A stretch of 64,000 nucleotides of DNA, taken from NCBI RefSeq assembly GCF_000317085.1, contig NC_019702.1, positions 3,068,394 through 3,132,393 on the forward strand, given 5' to 3'. The translations under genes were made by a program, and so were the position numbers. This document shows positions 9,526-17,795 of the stretch, one piece after another. Under the pieces are notes generated by a model. That model was given only the letters and a program-made list of their open reading frames with translations. It was not told the DNA's origin and searched no databases. Within the stretch, counting starts at the first letter, position 1. Every line of letters starts with the position of its first letter. This DNA is from Synechococcus sp. PCC 7502. GTDB lineage: Bacteria > Cyanobacteriota > Cyanobacteriia > Pseudanabaenales > Pseudanabaenaceae.

Positions 9526-9592
9526 TATACGAATTAAAGACAAGTATATAAAGGACTCAGACATTTTTTCGCGATATTCATAGAAGACTCAC

Positions 9593-9740
9593 TTAACTTG
9601 CTGTTGCTTCTCTCCCTTTCTCTATCCTTACTCGTTCACTTAATTTCTGATTGATCTCTACCAGTAACCCGATGATTTCGTAGGTCTCACGGGAACCCAT
9701 GCGCTCCTGTACTCTTTGAACAGTGGGGGTAAAGGCATCC
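9593..9740 (-). pseudogene. Unidentified C-terminal gene remnant
   Basis: An open frame of ~49 codons ends with TAA at 9593-9595 and has no start. It reads PTVQRVQERMG, then ETYEIIGLLVEINQKLSE and a basic tail. It looks coding but I do not recognise the family. It sits between two IS5-type copies and merges into the start of the second one, so it is probably the tail of a gene cut by transposition. Confidence 0.35.
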
Positions 9741-10460
9741 TTTACCAACTGAAAAACGGTTGTAATTGGCGAGATATGTCCCGAGACTTACCACCATTTT
9801 CTACAGTGTATCGATACTACAAAGAATGGAAAGATAATCATGGATGCTCTTCATTCAACGGTACGTGAGCAGTCAAAAAAAAAGCCAAAATGGACAACAT
9901 TAATCATCATAGACTCTCAGCCAACGAAAACCACTTGTAATGCAGGTGTAGAATCCAGAGGTTTCTGCTCCTACAAAGCCACCAACGGCATCAAAAGACA
10001 TCTAGCAGTCGACAGTCTAGGATTTCCTTTTTTTACTCACTTAACTAAAGCTAATGTATCAGATGACCAAGGACTGATTGAAATGTTAACGATCAATATT
10101 GAATATTTTAAGACTAAACCAAATGACATTCCCATCACGACAATATTGCTAGATAGTGGTTATCACATTGAAAAACTGACAGCAGATTTAGAAAAGGTAT
10201 ATCCTGAGATTATGACAAAGATTAGGGTTGAAATTGCTCCAAAAATGTCAAAACAAGAGAAACAAGAAAAGGGCTTATCTGGATTTGTGACTGTGCCGAC
10301 CAGATGGGTGATTGAGAGATCAAATGCCTGGGTTGAAAGATGTAAAATCTTAGTCAAAAACTTTGAGAGAACTCTGTTTAATGTCACAGCTAAGTTGAAT
10401 CTTTGCTTTATTCGCTTAATGCTAAAGAGAATTGCTACTCATGAGATATGAAACAGGCTC
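9735..10460 (+). mobile_element. Diverged, truncated IS5-family copy 2
   Basis: This copy lacks the first ~135 bp of the element and has an internal deletion near 9837 that removes the TGTFTAI region. It keeps the right end GAAACAGGCTC followed by TATA. Its protein is clearly diverged from copy 1 (for example SQPTKTTCNAGVESRG against SQAVKNTCNASIESKG), so it is a related but different element. Its right end abuts the CRISPR leader-like segment. Confidence 0.85.
9840..10451 (+). pseudogene. IS5-family transposase, truncated (copy 2)
   Basis: The 203-residue frame keeps the DDE residues (IIIDSQPTK, LLDSGYH, VIERSNAW) but has lost the N-terminal DNA-binding part. The A tract here is nine A followed by GCC, and the frame reads straight through as REQSKKKPKWTT. 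In this relative no frameshift is needed at the position where copy 1 needs one. Confidence 0.8.
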
Positions 10461-10712
10461 TATATTATATTTGATTTTCAAGGTACATTTCCGCGAATGA
10501 TCGCGATTGTAGCAGATTTGGACAGCTTGGAGCGAATTTAGATCACATAGTAAACATTGAAAACATAGATATATCAATGCATTCAGGCTTTGCGCGAACC
10601 AAAAAATTCGCCTGATCGTATCTAAAGCCATACTAGCTAACACCTTTAAAACCACTAATTGGATACCATCCTCAAAAACACCCAACGACTCGCGCAAAAG
10701 ACGAACTAAAAA
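10461..10712 (-). other. CRISPR leader-like segment downstream of cas2, array lost
   Basis: This 250-bp non-coding stretch lies directly after cas2, where a type I-D array leader is expected. Read leftwards it is AT-rich and ends in TACCTTGAAAATCAAATATA, which resembles the ACCTTGAAAAC-like end of many cyanobacterial leaders just before the first repeat. The IS5 copy 2 end begins right there and no repeat-spacer unit follows. The leader call is an inference from position and the end motif. Confidence 0.5.
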
Positions 10713-10985
10713 TTAAGCGAAAAATATTGTATCGTCTCGCACCTGTTCGCCACCAATACGCTCTATTTTAGTCTGACAGCAAGCGCAAAGGAAGTAAAAG
10801 CGAATACTATCTTCACTGGGTTTAATTAACTTACTCAAGCGCGATCGCAACTTCGCATATTGAGCATCAGTAAGTTCGCACTCAAACACACTAAACTGCA
10901 TCCATTGACCGTAAGATTTGAGAATCTTATGGATTTTAGTACGGCGTTTGTCTTCAGGGATATCGTAGGAGATAACTATGAACAT
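10713..10985 (-). CDS. cas2: CRISPR-associated endonuclease Cas2
   Basis: A 90-residue ferredoxin-fold Cas2. The N-terminus MFIVISYDIPEDKRRTKI carries the conserved Asp and the DDKRR-like motif, and QFSVFECEL is the second typical strand. Cas2 joins Cas1 in the spacer-integration complex, but no cas1 or cas4 is present here. It starts 3 bp after the stop of the truncated cas10d, an abnormal junction because csc2, csc1, cas6, cas4 and cas1 normally lie between them in type I-D. Confidence 0.93.
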   Translation of the reverse strand: MFIVISYDIPEDKRRTKIHKILKSYGQWMQFSVFECELTDAQYAKLRSRLSKLIKPSEDSIRFYFLCACCQTKIERIGGEQVRDDTIFFA

Positions 10986-10988
10986 AAC

Positions 10989-12785
10989 TTACTTCAAAAC
11001 CAACGGTGGATACTTATCCGTTTCATCCATTAGATACTTTGACTTATACTCCATTGCATTTTCTAAATACAGTTTAAGTTCATTAACGCTAACCGTTCCA
11101 CCATCTGCATTAGTATCAGCTTTATCCTTGAGCCAGTCTCGCCACATTCTGAGCAAATCAGGACTTGACCCCTTAGGCAAAGCCAAATGTAAATAGAATG
11201 GTGGATCTTTTTTGACCGCAGGAAAGAATGCGCCAACAGTCATTAATTGATAGCCTAGAGAAGTCATCGGATCAGCTTGTCTTCTCGGATCGCCATTCAT
11301 CCCACCTGGCAAACGATTAGAAAAAACTTGAACCTTAGTACCAATAGGCATAGAAGCCACATCATCAGTTTCACCATAAGTCGAACCTAAAGAACATCTT
11401 TGTCGTGGATTAGCATTTACATAAGCGTCTAGTTCTTCATCTCCCTTGAGAACACTTGCGACTTGCCAATTCAGAGTTCGATTGACAGCATCAATAATTT
11501 CTTGGGAAACATCAGATCCTTTCTGCTCCTGACGGCTATTTTTTCGCAGTTCTAAAGAATCTCGAAGTGCTGAGATCGCCCCATCTATCCCAGTTGTAAC
11601 CGCTTTAGCTGCAAATAGCGATCGGGCATATTGAGCATCAAACGGCTCTAACGCAAATCTTTGAGCTTCAGATAAACCTGTATGCTTGGCGATCGCATCC
11701 CATACTTGCGATGGAGAAAGTTCTGGTTCAACTTGTCGATAGCTCAAATAAGCAGACTTTAAAGCTTCTGACAATCCAAACTCTTCGGCATTACTTACAG
11801 GTAATAAACCAACATTAGCCGCTTCGGTAAGAGCTTCTTCTCCAGCTTTCTCACCACCCCATTTTTTGACATCAGTTTGAACTTTATCTAACTTAAATCC
11901 TGCTTTTTTCTTCTCTAGCTGTGCCACTACAACGCCCAAAACCTCATCAAGATTATGTTGCACCGCATGACCAGAAATTTTAATGCCGTCCTTAGTAGCT
12001 TTGACTAATTGATCGATATTTCCACCAAAAACGCTATCTATTTTAAATTGCCAACGAGCCGCAATTTCTATCGTTAAATCACCACTTGGAAAAGTTCTAC
12101 CTTCAAAAATAATATGATCGGGAAATATCGATAAGGTTGTTAACCCTTTCTCTGCAGGCACTTCTTCACAAGCACCTAAAAGCAAAGCCGTAATATAGCC
12201 CCTATCTTGAGAAACACTTACCTTAAAAAGTTTGCTAGGTCTACCAAAAGCAACCGTCAATTCATTCTCAATTTTCCGAAAGCGCTCTTTTTCAGCAATA
12301 CCCAAATCAAACAAATCTGCGGCGATCAGAATAGCGGCGACTCTCCTAATCATGGGATCTTCAGGCAAAAATAGCGCCCCATCACTAGCATTATGTCCAG
12401 AGTGACGTTCAATCAACTTTCTAGCTAATTCTAAATCGTAATCATTTTTAATCAGACTAGAAACACCCACCCTGTAAAGTTCTTGCTCCAAAAACTCACG
12501 ATTTCTATCTAAAGTTTTGACATTGCGCCCTTGATTATCAAGTTTGTTTAAATCATGAACAGCCGTAGCCGCAAGTAAAACAGCCCGTTTATCGTCAGGT
12601 ATTTCTGCAATGCGACTAACTGTAAGTACAAATTGACAAGCAGAATCAAAATGCTGTGCAAGTGTCGTTCCTTTCCTTACACCATGCTGATGATGGCTTC
12701 CATGAATTTTATAAAACTTAGGACGAATCTCGCTAAAGTATCGCTCCTCTAAAGTTTTTGGCGGTCTGCCCAATAATCTTGTCAT
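10989..12785 (-). CDS. cas10d: Type I-D Cas10d (Csc3), C-terminally truncated
   Basis: The 598-residue product has an N-terminal HD nuclease-like region (AVHDLNKL, His-Asp near residues 77-78) and further histidines around residue 130, then a middle region ending in FSNRLPGG as in Cas10d. The family is usually 900-1100 residues, so the polymerase-like palm and the Cas11-like end are missing. The zinc-finger positions also look worn: RCSLGS and SLGYQ appear where paired cysteines are usual. The start overlaps the DUF5615 stop as ATGA, so translation is coupled to the toxin gene. It is probably inactive in interference. Confidence 0.82.
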   Translation of the reverse strand: MTRLLGRPPKTLEERYFSEIRPKFYKIHGSHHQHGVRKGTTLAQHFDSACQFVLTVSRIAEIPDDKRAVLLAATAVHDLNKLDNQGRNVKTLDRNREFLEQELYRVGVSSLIKNDYDLELARKLIERHSGHNASDGALFLPEDPMIRRVAAILIAADLFDLGIAEKERFRKIENELTVAFGRPSKLFKVSVSQDRGYITALLLGACEEVPAEKGLTTLSIFPDHIIFEGRTFPSGDLTIEIAARWQFKIDSVFGGNIDQLVKATKDGIKISGHAVQHNLDEVLGVVVAQLEKKKAGFKLDKVQTDVKKWGGEKAGEEALTEAANVGLLPVSNAEEFGLSEALKSAYLSYRQVEPELSPSQVWDAIAKHTGLSEAQRFALEPFDAQYARSLFAAKAVTTGIDGAISALRDSLELRKNSRQEQKGSDVSQEIIDAVNRTLNWQVASVLKGDEELDAYVNANPRQRCSLGSTYGETDDVASMPIGTKVQVFSNRLPGGMNGDPRRQADPMTSLGYQLMTVGAFFPAVKKDPPFYLHLALPKGSSPDLLRMWRDWLKDKADTNADGGTVSVNELKLYLENAMEYKSKYLMDETDKYPPLVLK

Positions 12786-13165
12786 AAATCCTCCTCTGAC
12801 TCAATCGACTTGTACTCTTGGACAGATCCATCCTTACCAATCCATAGCTTCCCATTAACCTCCTCCTGCTCCAAAGCAAGAATTAGAGCATCAATCGCCT
12901 TAACCCGATCATCGAAAGAAGCATTTGGTGACAACCGAATCAAGACTATACCTGCATAATTTTTCGGTCTGTACTGAATTCGATTTCCAAATCCGCGATC
13001 CAAAGTAACGAGACATCTTCCTTCTTGGTGACATACCTCTATCAGTTTTGTATCTGGGGCGGAAGTTAATCCTTGCTGACTCACGGTTGCCACATCATGC
13101 CCCGCCAGCTTAAGCCTTGATGAGATCCGAATATCTCCTAGATTTTCGTCAAGTTTGATATTCAT
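12782..13165 (-). CDS. DUF5615 PIN-like toxin
   Basis: A 127-residue PIN-like protein. The N-terminal DENLGDIRISSRL and the central CLVTLDRGFGNR are the acidic motifs typical of DUF5615. Such proteins are VapC-like RNase toxins usually paired with DUF433 antitoxins. It overlaps the DUF433 gene by 4 bp on one side and cas10d by 4 bp on the other, so three genes are linked by ATGA overlaps. Confidence 0.85.
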   Translation of the reverse strand: MNIKLDENLGDIRISSRLKLAGHDVATVSQQGLTSAPDTKLIEVCHQEGRCLVTLDRGFGNRIQYRPKNYAGIVLIRLSPNASFDDRVKAIDALILALEQEEVNGKLWIGKDGSVQEYKSIESEEDL

Positions 13166-13419
13166 ACAGCCTCTTGATTTTGAGTCAATGGAATTTCTCT
13201 AAAATATCCCCTTGACATTTCAGCGCCATAGGCAATACAAGCCAAAATATCTAATCTTTCAATACCTGAATATTCTTCAAGAATTTCTTCAAAAGTTGCG
13301 CCACTAGCAAGTAAATCGAGAATTACCGAAACCCATATCCGATGTCCTCGAATACAAGGATTACCAAAGCAAATAGCGGGATCGATAGAAATTCGTGACA
13401 GTAAATTATTGTTAGACAT
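13162..13419 (-). CDS. DUF433 antitoxin
   Basis: An 85-residue protein with the DUF433 signature: RISIDPAICFGNPCIRGHRI followed by a winged-helix-like region containing GATFEEILEEY. It is the expected antitoxin and DNA-binding partner of the DUF5615 protein encoded next, and the genes overlap by 4 bp. It is the first gene of the leftward DUF433-DUF5615-cas10d-cas2 run. Confidence 0.9.
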   Translation of the reverse strand: MSNNNLLSRISIDPAICFGNPCIRGHRIWVSVILDLLASGATFEEILEEYSGIERLDILACIAYGAEMSRGYFREIPLTQNQEAV

Positions 13420-13521
13420 AGCTTTTTCTCATGGTTTACAAATTTAAAGATAATAGTTTTAGTCTATAGTTCAGTCGTCATAACCTCCTCATAAATATCT
13501 AAAAGGGCAATCGCGATGTAA

Positions 13522-13965
13522 CTAAGCGTCATTATTTTTCTCCAAAGCATCTAAATAATTGAGGATTTGGCGCTGATATTGGGCATAGTCAGTAATTGTC
13601 TTCGAGATCGCCCCATGCACGATCTCAGGATTGAGCTCGTCATACAAATGCACAATCACATTGCGTAACCCAATTGAAGCTGACATCTTCTGAGCAAGAC
13701 CAATCTCAATAACTCCTAAACTATTAATCACAATCGCAGTCTCAGCATTCTCTCTAGGTTGAACACCGCCCAAACCTTTAATCAAATGTCGATTCACATC
13801 AGTCTGCACATCCGCAATTAGTTGTAGCAACCGCTCAACCACATAATGATTGTCCGAGTTAAGATAATCCTCCAAAGAAATATCTTTAAACCTGATGAGA
13901 TCCAATAGATATTGCTTCATATAGGCAAGCTTTGCCATCACGATCGCAGGATTAACTCGACTCAT
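13522..13965 (-). CDS. hepT: HepT-like HEPN toxin
   Basis: A 147-residue helical HEPN-domain RNase toxin. The RX4HXY motif is intact: Arg101, His106 and Tyr108 in RNVIVHLY. In characterised MntA-HepT pairs the antitoxin AMPylates the tyrosine of this motif. The gene overlaps the nucleotidyltransferase gene by 4 bp. Confidence 0.9.
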   Translation of the reverse strand: MSRVNPAIVMAKLAYMKQYLLDLIRFKDISLEDYLNSDNHYVVERLLQLIADVQTDVNRHLIKGLGGVQPRENAETAIVINSLGVIEIGLAQKMSASIGLRNVIVHLYDELNPEIVHGAISKTITDYAQYQRQILNYLDALEKNNDA

Positions 13966-14411
13966 ACACCCTGCTCCTGCAAAAAAGCCTCAACTTGCTG
14001 ACGCAAACTAGCACTCAACTCAGCGATCGCCTGTTGAGTCATCATGACTTTCTGCTGAAAATCTCTAAACACACCAATTTCAGACTCATACAACACCACA
14101 CCCTCCTTCGCAATGTAATGAGCAATCAACGTTGAGCATCGCGTCACATCCACCACATCCATACACTCACCACCAATCTCAAAACAATCCTTGATTGCAT
14201 TATGTACCGCCAAAAATCCATAGGGCTGATCCTCGATCGCCTTTTGTCTCGCCTCTTCATCGCAAAGAATCGCAAAATCCCAATCACTTCTTTCATAGGC
14301 ATCACCCCTCGCCCTAGAGCCAAATAACACTAAAAACTTCAGATAAGGCAGGCGATCGCCAATCGTCAGCGCCCGTTGTTGTAAATCTGCTAAAGATAGT
14401 TCCGTCTTCAT
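13962..14411 (-). CDS. mntA: MntA-like nucleotidyltransferase antitoxin
   Basis: A 149-residue minimal nucleotidyltransferase. The GS motif (residues 31-32 in LFGSRARGD) and the DxD pair (SDWDFA, residues 43 and 45) are intact. It precedes hepT with a 4-bp overlap, the usual order of the module. It is expected to neutralise the toxin by AMPylation. Confidence 0.9.
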   Translation of the reverse strand: MKTELSLADLQQRALTIGDRLPYLKFLVLFGSRARGDAYERSDWDFAILCDEEARQKAIEDQPYGFLAVHNAIKDCFEIGGECMDVVDVTRCSTLIAHYIAKEGVVLYESEIGVFRDFQQKVMMTQQAIAELSASLRQQVEAFLQEQGV

Positions 14412-14640
14412 AACCTCACATCCTCGTAAATATCTAAAAGCGCGATCGCCAAATCAATAATCAAATAGACTGCAAATCCAAACTTGCCTTCAGGATTACA
14501 CAAACAAAGCAGCTTCGATAATTTTCATAAAATTGAATCGTTACATTTTTAGTGTACTTAACTTATTGCAATATTTATACTTTCACATCTATAATTTACA
14601 AAGTCAAGCGTTTAGATTGCAAAGTGTACGTACAAATAAA

Positions 14641-15492
14641 ATGGGACGAAGAGGGCAATCAATCACACTTTCAATATCAGATCACGACAAAGCGCAGTTG
14701 GAAGAACTAGCACTAGAACTTGGCATGATGTGGGGTGATCGCCCAAATATAACTAAATTAGTCGAGGAGATCGCAAGAAAAAAACTCATAGTTGCCCCCA
14801 AACAAGAGTGGGGATTAGAACAAACCCAAGCTTTAGAGCGGGGTCGTAGTGCCCTTATAGATATAGGTAAAATAACTGAGGCTTTAGCCATCGCCCAGCT
14901 ACTCATAGAACATGGCACCCTGACTATTCCTTTAAAAAATGAGCTAGAACGATTCATTATAAAACCTACCCAAACATGGCGGCTCGAAGTGGAAAAGTAT
15001 ATTCGCCGTGGACAGCCATTTAGGTTAACCTACCAAGATGCAGCCGAACAAATTCATCATTTTCATATTCAATTTGCAGAAATCGGTATCCATGAAGACC
15101 GCCAGTATCTTGATTGTTGGTGTAAAGAAACAATCGGAAATCTCGATATACCTGAGCTTTGCCACAATTGGAGTCTGAGACTAGATCGCATTGCTGAAGC
15201 CTCCACTACACCTATCTCAGAACCGTGGCGATCAGGTTTAGATAATATCAATATAGAAATGCACTTATTTCACCGTCTTGCATTTGCCTATAAAACTAAG
15301 ATAAATCTTGATATTGAAAATGAATGGTTAGTTGATATCCCTCAAACAAAGCGGATAGTAAGAAAAATTACCAACACCTTTTGGTTTATACGCGAAATCT
15401 TACGGTATGGACAAGATTGCAAGGTCTTATCCCCAGATAATGTACAAAATCTTATTAAAATGGAAATCGAAAAGATGAGAACCCTGTATTAG
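14641..15492 (+). CDS. WYL-domain transcriptional regulator
   Basis: About 283 residues. The N-terminal ~45 residues (GRRGQSITLSISDHDKAQL) look like a ribbon-helix-helix-type DNA-binding region, and residues ~125-215 form a WYL domain (RRGQPFRLTYQD, ending SLRLDRI). I use the ATG at 14641; a TTG at 14533 would add an unlikely hydrophobic 36 residues. A WYL protein, Sll7009, is known as a repressor of the type I-D locus of Synechocystis 6803, so a similar role toward the neighbouring relic locus is plausible. It is divergent from the toxin-antitoxin/cas10d genes. Confidence 0.8.
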   Translation: MGRRGQSITLSISDHDKAQLEELALELGMMWGDRPNITKLVEEIARKKLIVAPKQEWGLEQTQALERGRSALIDIGKITEALAIAQLLIEHGTLTIPLKNELERFIIKPTQTWRLEVEKYIRRGQPFRLTYQDAAEQIHHFHIQFAEIGIHEDRQYLDCWCKETIGNLDIPELCHNWSLRLDRIAEASTTPISEPWRSGLDNINIEMHLFHRLAFAYKTKINLDIENEWLVDIPQTKRIVRKITNTFWFIREILRYGQDCKVLSPDNVQNLIKMEIEKMRTLY

Positions 15493-15883
15493 TTTAGCCC
15501 CTTCCAACTTTATTTACTCATGTTACGTAGATGTCTGGAGTCCTTACTCAAAGCTAGCCTTATACAAGCTAATTGGCACTAAGTCTAAAGATTAATTGCC
15601 AGTAACCCTACTTAAGCCGTTGCTCGAATCAAATTGTTCTGCGTAACATTGGTTATAAAAACTATATCAGCTAAATATGTAGGTTGTAGTGACAGTCGCT
15701 GCCAGAACATGAAACTTGGTTAGATACTCCTTGCAATCGCCACGGACGCTGATATGTATCGATCGCTTAATACTCGCTATGACAGAAACTAAAGAGAAAG
15801 CACAATTGCTTACGATAAGTCTGATCGGATCGGCGGGATAATTGCTATCAAGGTTCTGATAAAAAATCGCTTTTAAAAGGAAA
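15493..15883. other. Intergenic region, nothing recognised
   Basis: About 390 bp between the WYL regulator and the methyltransferase. I see no open frame with coding character, no strong hairpin and no known repeat. Confidence 0.4.
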
Positions 15884-16492
15884 ATGAAAAGATTTTACGA
15901 ATCGACCTACAAAAATGCCAAAGCTCCTGAAAGCCTACCTTGGCATACAGAAGAAATCCCGCCGATATTGCTGGCAGCCACGGAACGGATTAAAATTGGT
16001 AAAGTTCTCGACCTTGGCTGTGGTGCTGGAGTCTATGCAACTTATCTAGCTTCTAAAGGATATGCAGTGACAGCAATTGACTATGTGCCGAAAGCATTGG
16101 ACATGGCAAGGCAGAGGGCGGAAAGACAGCAGGTTACTGTTAACTTTGTGGAGGCTGATATTTTACAATGGCAGACAGAGGTAAAGTTTGATATAGTTTT
16201 TGACCGCGGATGTTTTCACGGCATTGCAGATAACGAACAACGTCTCAAGTTTAAGAACAATCTCCTGGAGTGGCTTTCACCAACTGGGGTTTTTGCTTTA
16301 ACACATTTTTGCCGCCGTAACTTTTTTGATTGGCGACCTATGGGACCGAGAAGAAAAACTCGGGATGAGATTGATAGCTTCTTACTGCCAGAATTGAGAG
16401 AAATAAATTACAGTGATGAAGTCTTTCCAACCCCATTGCCCATCGGTCCGACAGTTAAGCTCGGACACTATTTATTTGAGAGGGTTGCTTAA
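15884..16492 (+). CDS. Class I SAM-dependent methyltransferase
   Basis: A 202-residue Rossmann-fold methyltransferase. The SAM-binding motif VLDLGCGAGVYA is near residue 46, the acidic residue after strand 2 is in VTAIDY, and the DRGCFHG stretch recalls TehB/thiopurine-methyltransferase-like small-molecule enzymes. The substrate is unknown. It stands alone upstream of the SRAP fragment. The start at 15884 has an AAAAGGAAA purine stretch before it. Confidence 0.8.
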   Translation: MKRFYESTYKNAKAPESLPWHTEEIPPILLAATERIKIGKVLDLGCGAGVYATYLASKGYAVTAIDYVPKALDMARQRAERQQVTVNFVEADILQWQTEVKFDIVFDRGCFHGIADNEQRLKFKNNLLEWLSPTGVFALTHFCRRNFFDWRPMGPRRKTRDEIDSFLLPELREINYSDEVFPTPLPIGPTVKLGHYLFERVA

Positions 16493-16590
16493 AGCAAAGT
16501 TTAAAGCTGTGCAAAATTTGATAGCAAAAAGTTTTGGAAGATTCCCCCTCTTTCCCCCCTTTTGGCATGAATTGTTATCAGTAAATTAAT

Positions 16591-16878
16591 ATGTGCGGAC
16601 GCTTTACACTATTTAACTCGGCAGAGGCGATCGCTCAAATGTTCAAGGTTGATGTGCCAGAAAATTTAATTCCAAGTTATAACATCGCCCCTTCTCAGAC
16701 TGTAAATGCCGTCGCCCAAATGCCCGATCTGTCAAAGCGCATACTTCATGGTTTCCAATGGGGACTCATACCCTCGTGGGCAAAAGACCCAGCCATAGGA
16801 TTTAAGCTCATAAATGCCAGATCGGAAACAGTTTCTGAAAAGCCTTCATTTCGCTATGCGTTCAAGCACAGGCGATGG
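16591..16878 (+). pseudogene. SRAP (YedK/HMCES-type) protein, N-terminal fragment
   Basis: The fragment begins MCGRFTLF, in which Cys2 is the catalytic residue that crosslinks abasic sites in single-stranded DNA. It continues through PSYNIAPSQ and GLIPSWAKDP to FKHRR, then stops matching at 16878, where it runs in frame into an IS1-type insA start. The rest of the SRAP domain, including the conserved Glu and His residues, is missing. A second SRAP fragment at 20780 carries the missing part. Confidence 0.85.
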
Positions 16879-17594
16879 ATGAAGTGTCCAAAATGTGGAT
16901 CAGAACACATAAAGAAAAATGGAATTAAGCAAGGGAAGCAAAATCATATTTGTGCTGAATGTGGTCGTCAGTTTATAGATCAAGAGCGAACAAACAAAAG
17001 CATACCCAGAAACTACAAAACAGACTTGCCTGAAGATGTATCTGAATGGCATGGGATTTAGAGGTATTGAAAGAGTTATGGGGGTACATCACACCACGGT
17101 TATTAATTGGGTTAGACAAAAAGGTGAAAAATTACCCGATTCTATTGTTCCTGAGAACGTTCCAGATGTTGGTGAGTTAGATGAACTTGAAACTTTTGTG
17201 GGTTCAAAAAAAACAAAATCTGGTTGTGGACAGCAGTAGACCACTTTCGTAAGGGTATCCTCGCATGGACTTTAGGCGATCGCAGTGCTGAGACTTTTGA
17301 ACCATTATGGGCAATTGTGGCAGTATGGCAATGCTATTTCTATGTCACTGACGGTTGGACTGTATATCCAAGTTTTATCCCTGATGGTGATCTGATTATT
17401 AGCAAGACTTACATGACCAGAGTTGAGGGTGAAAACTCTCGGTTACGTCACTATCTTGCGCGATTACACCGTAAAACTTTCTGGTATTCCAAATCTTTGG
17501 ATATGTTGCGATACTCTATACGATTGCTGGTTCACTATCTTCATGACCCTTCTGTCCTTTCTTCTATCTGATTCATACTTCTATCTGCAACGCC
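16879..17594 (+). mobile_element. IS1-type element remnant, left end missing
   Basis: Begins exactly at the insA start (MKCPKCGSEHIKKNG, a zinc-ribbon DNA-binding domain) joined to the SRAP gene, so the left inverted repeat is lost. The transposase is spread over three frames: 16879-17061, 17036-17239 (GMGFRGIERVMGVHHTT) and 17224-17571 (WTAVDHF, VTDGWTVYP, MTRVEGENSRLRHY). The second change lies in a run of eight A at 17205-17212, one short of the family frame. The right end appears to be TCTGCAACGCC at 17584-17594. Confidence 0.78.
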
Positions 17595-17795
17595 TACGGC
17601 AGAATAGAAACAGCCATTTAGTTTATCGGTTGTGGATTCATACCGTCTCACCATTAACTGGAATAACTATATCTTTAACCTGAGCGACTCAGAGTTGATT
17701 GACTTATTCATGACCCAGTAGCTATTGCATTACCACTACCCATTGAGGCTTGGATCAAAGCCAATCAGAAACTAATGGACGAACAAGTTTCACGT
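17595..17795. other. Short intergenic region after IS1 remnant
   Basis: About 200 bp without a convincing gene. It separates the IS1-type right end from the three-gene secreted-protein cluster and contains no strong repeat that I can identify. Confidence 0.35.

Noticed and set aside
10422-10697. A 91-codon open frame next to cas2 on the same strand
   Set aside because: It spans the IS5 end and the leader-like region, has no coding pattern and is explained by the leader.
9590-10712. A surviving CRISPR array next to cas2
   Set aside because: No direct repeat of 28-37 bp with regular spacing is found here or elsewhere in the window.
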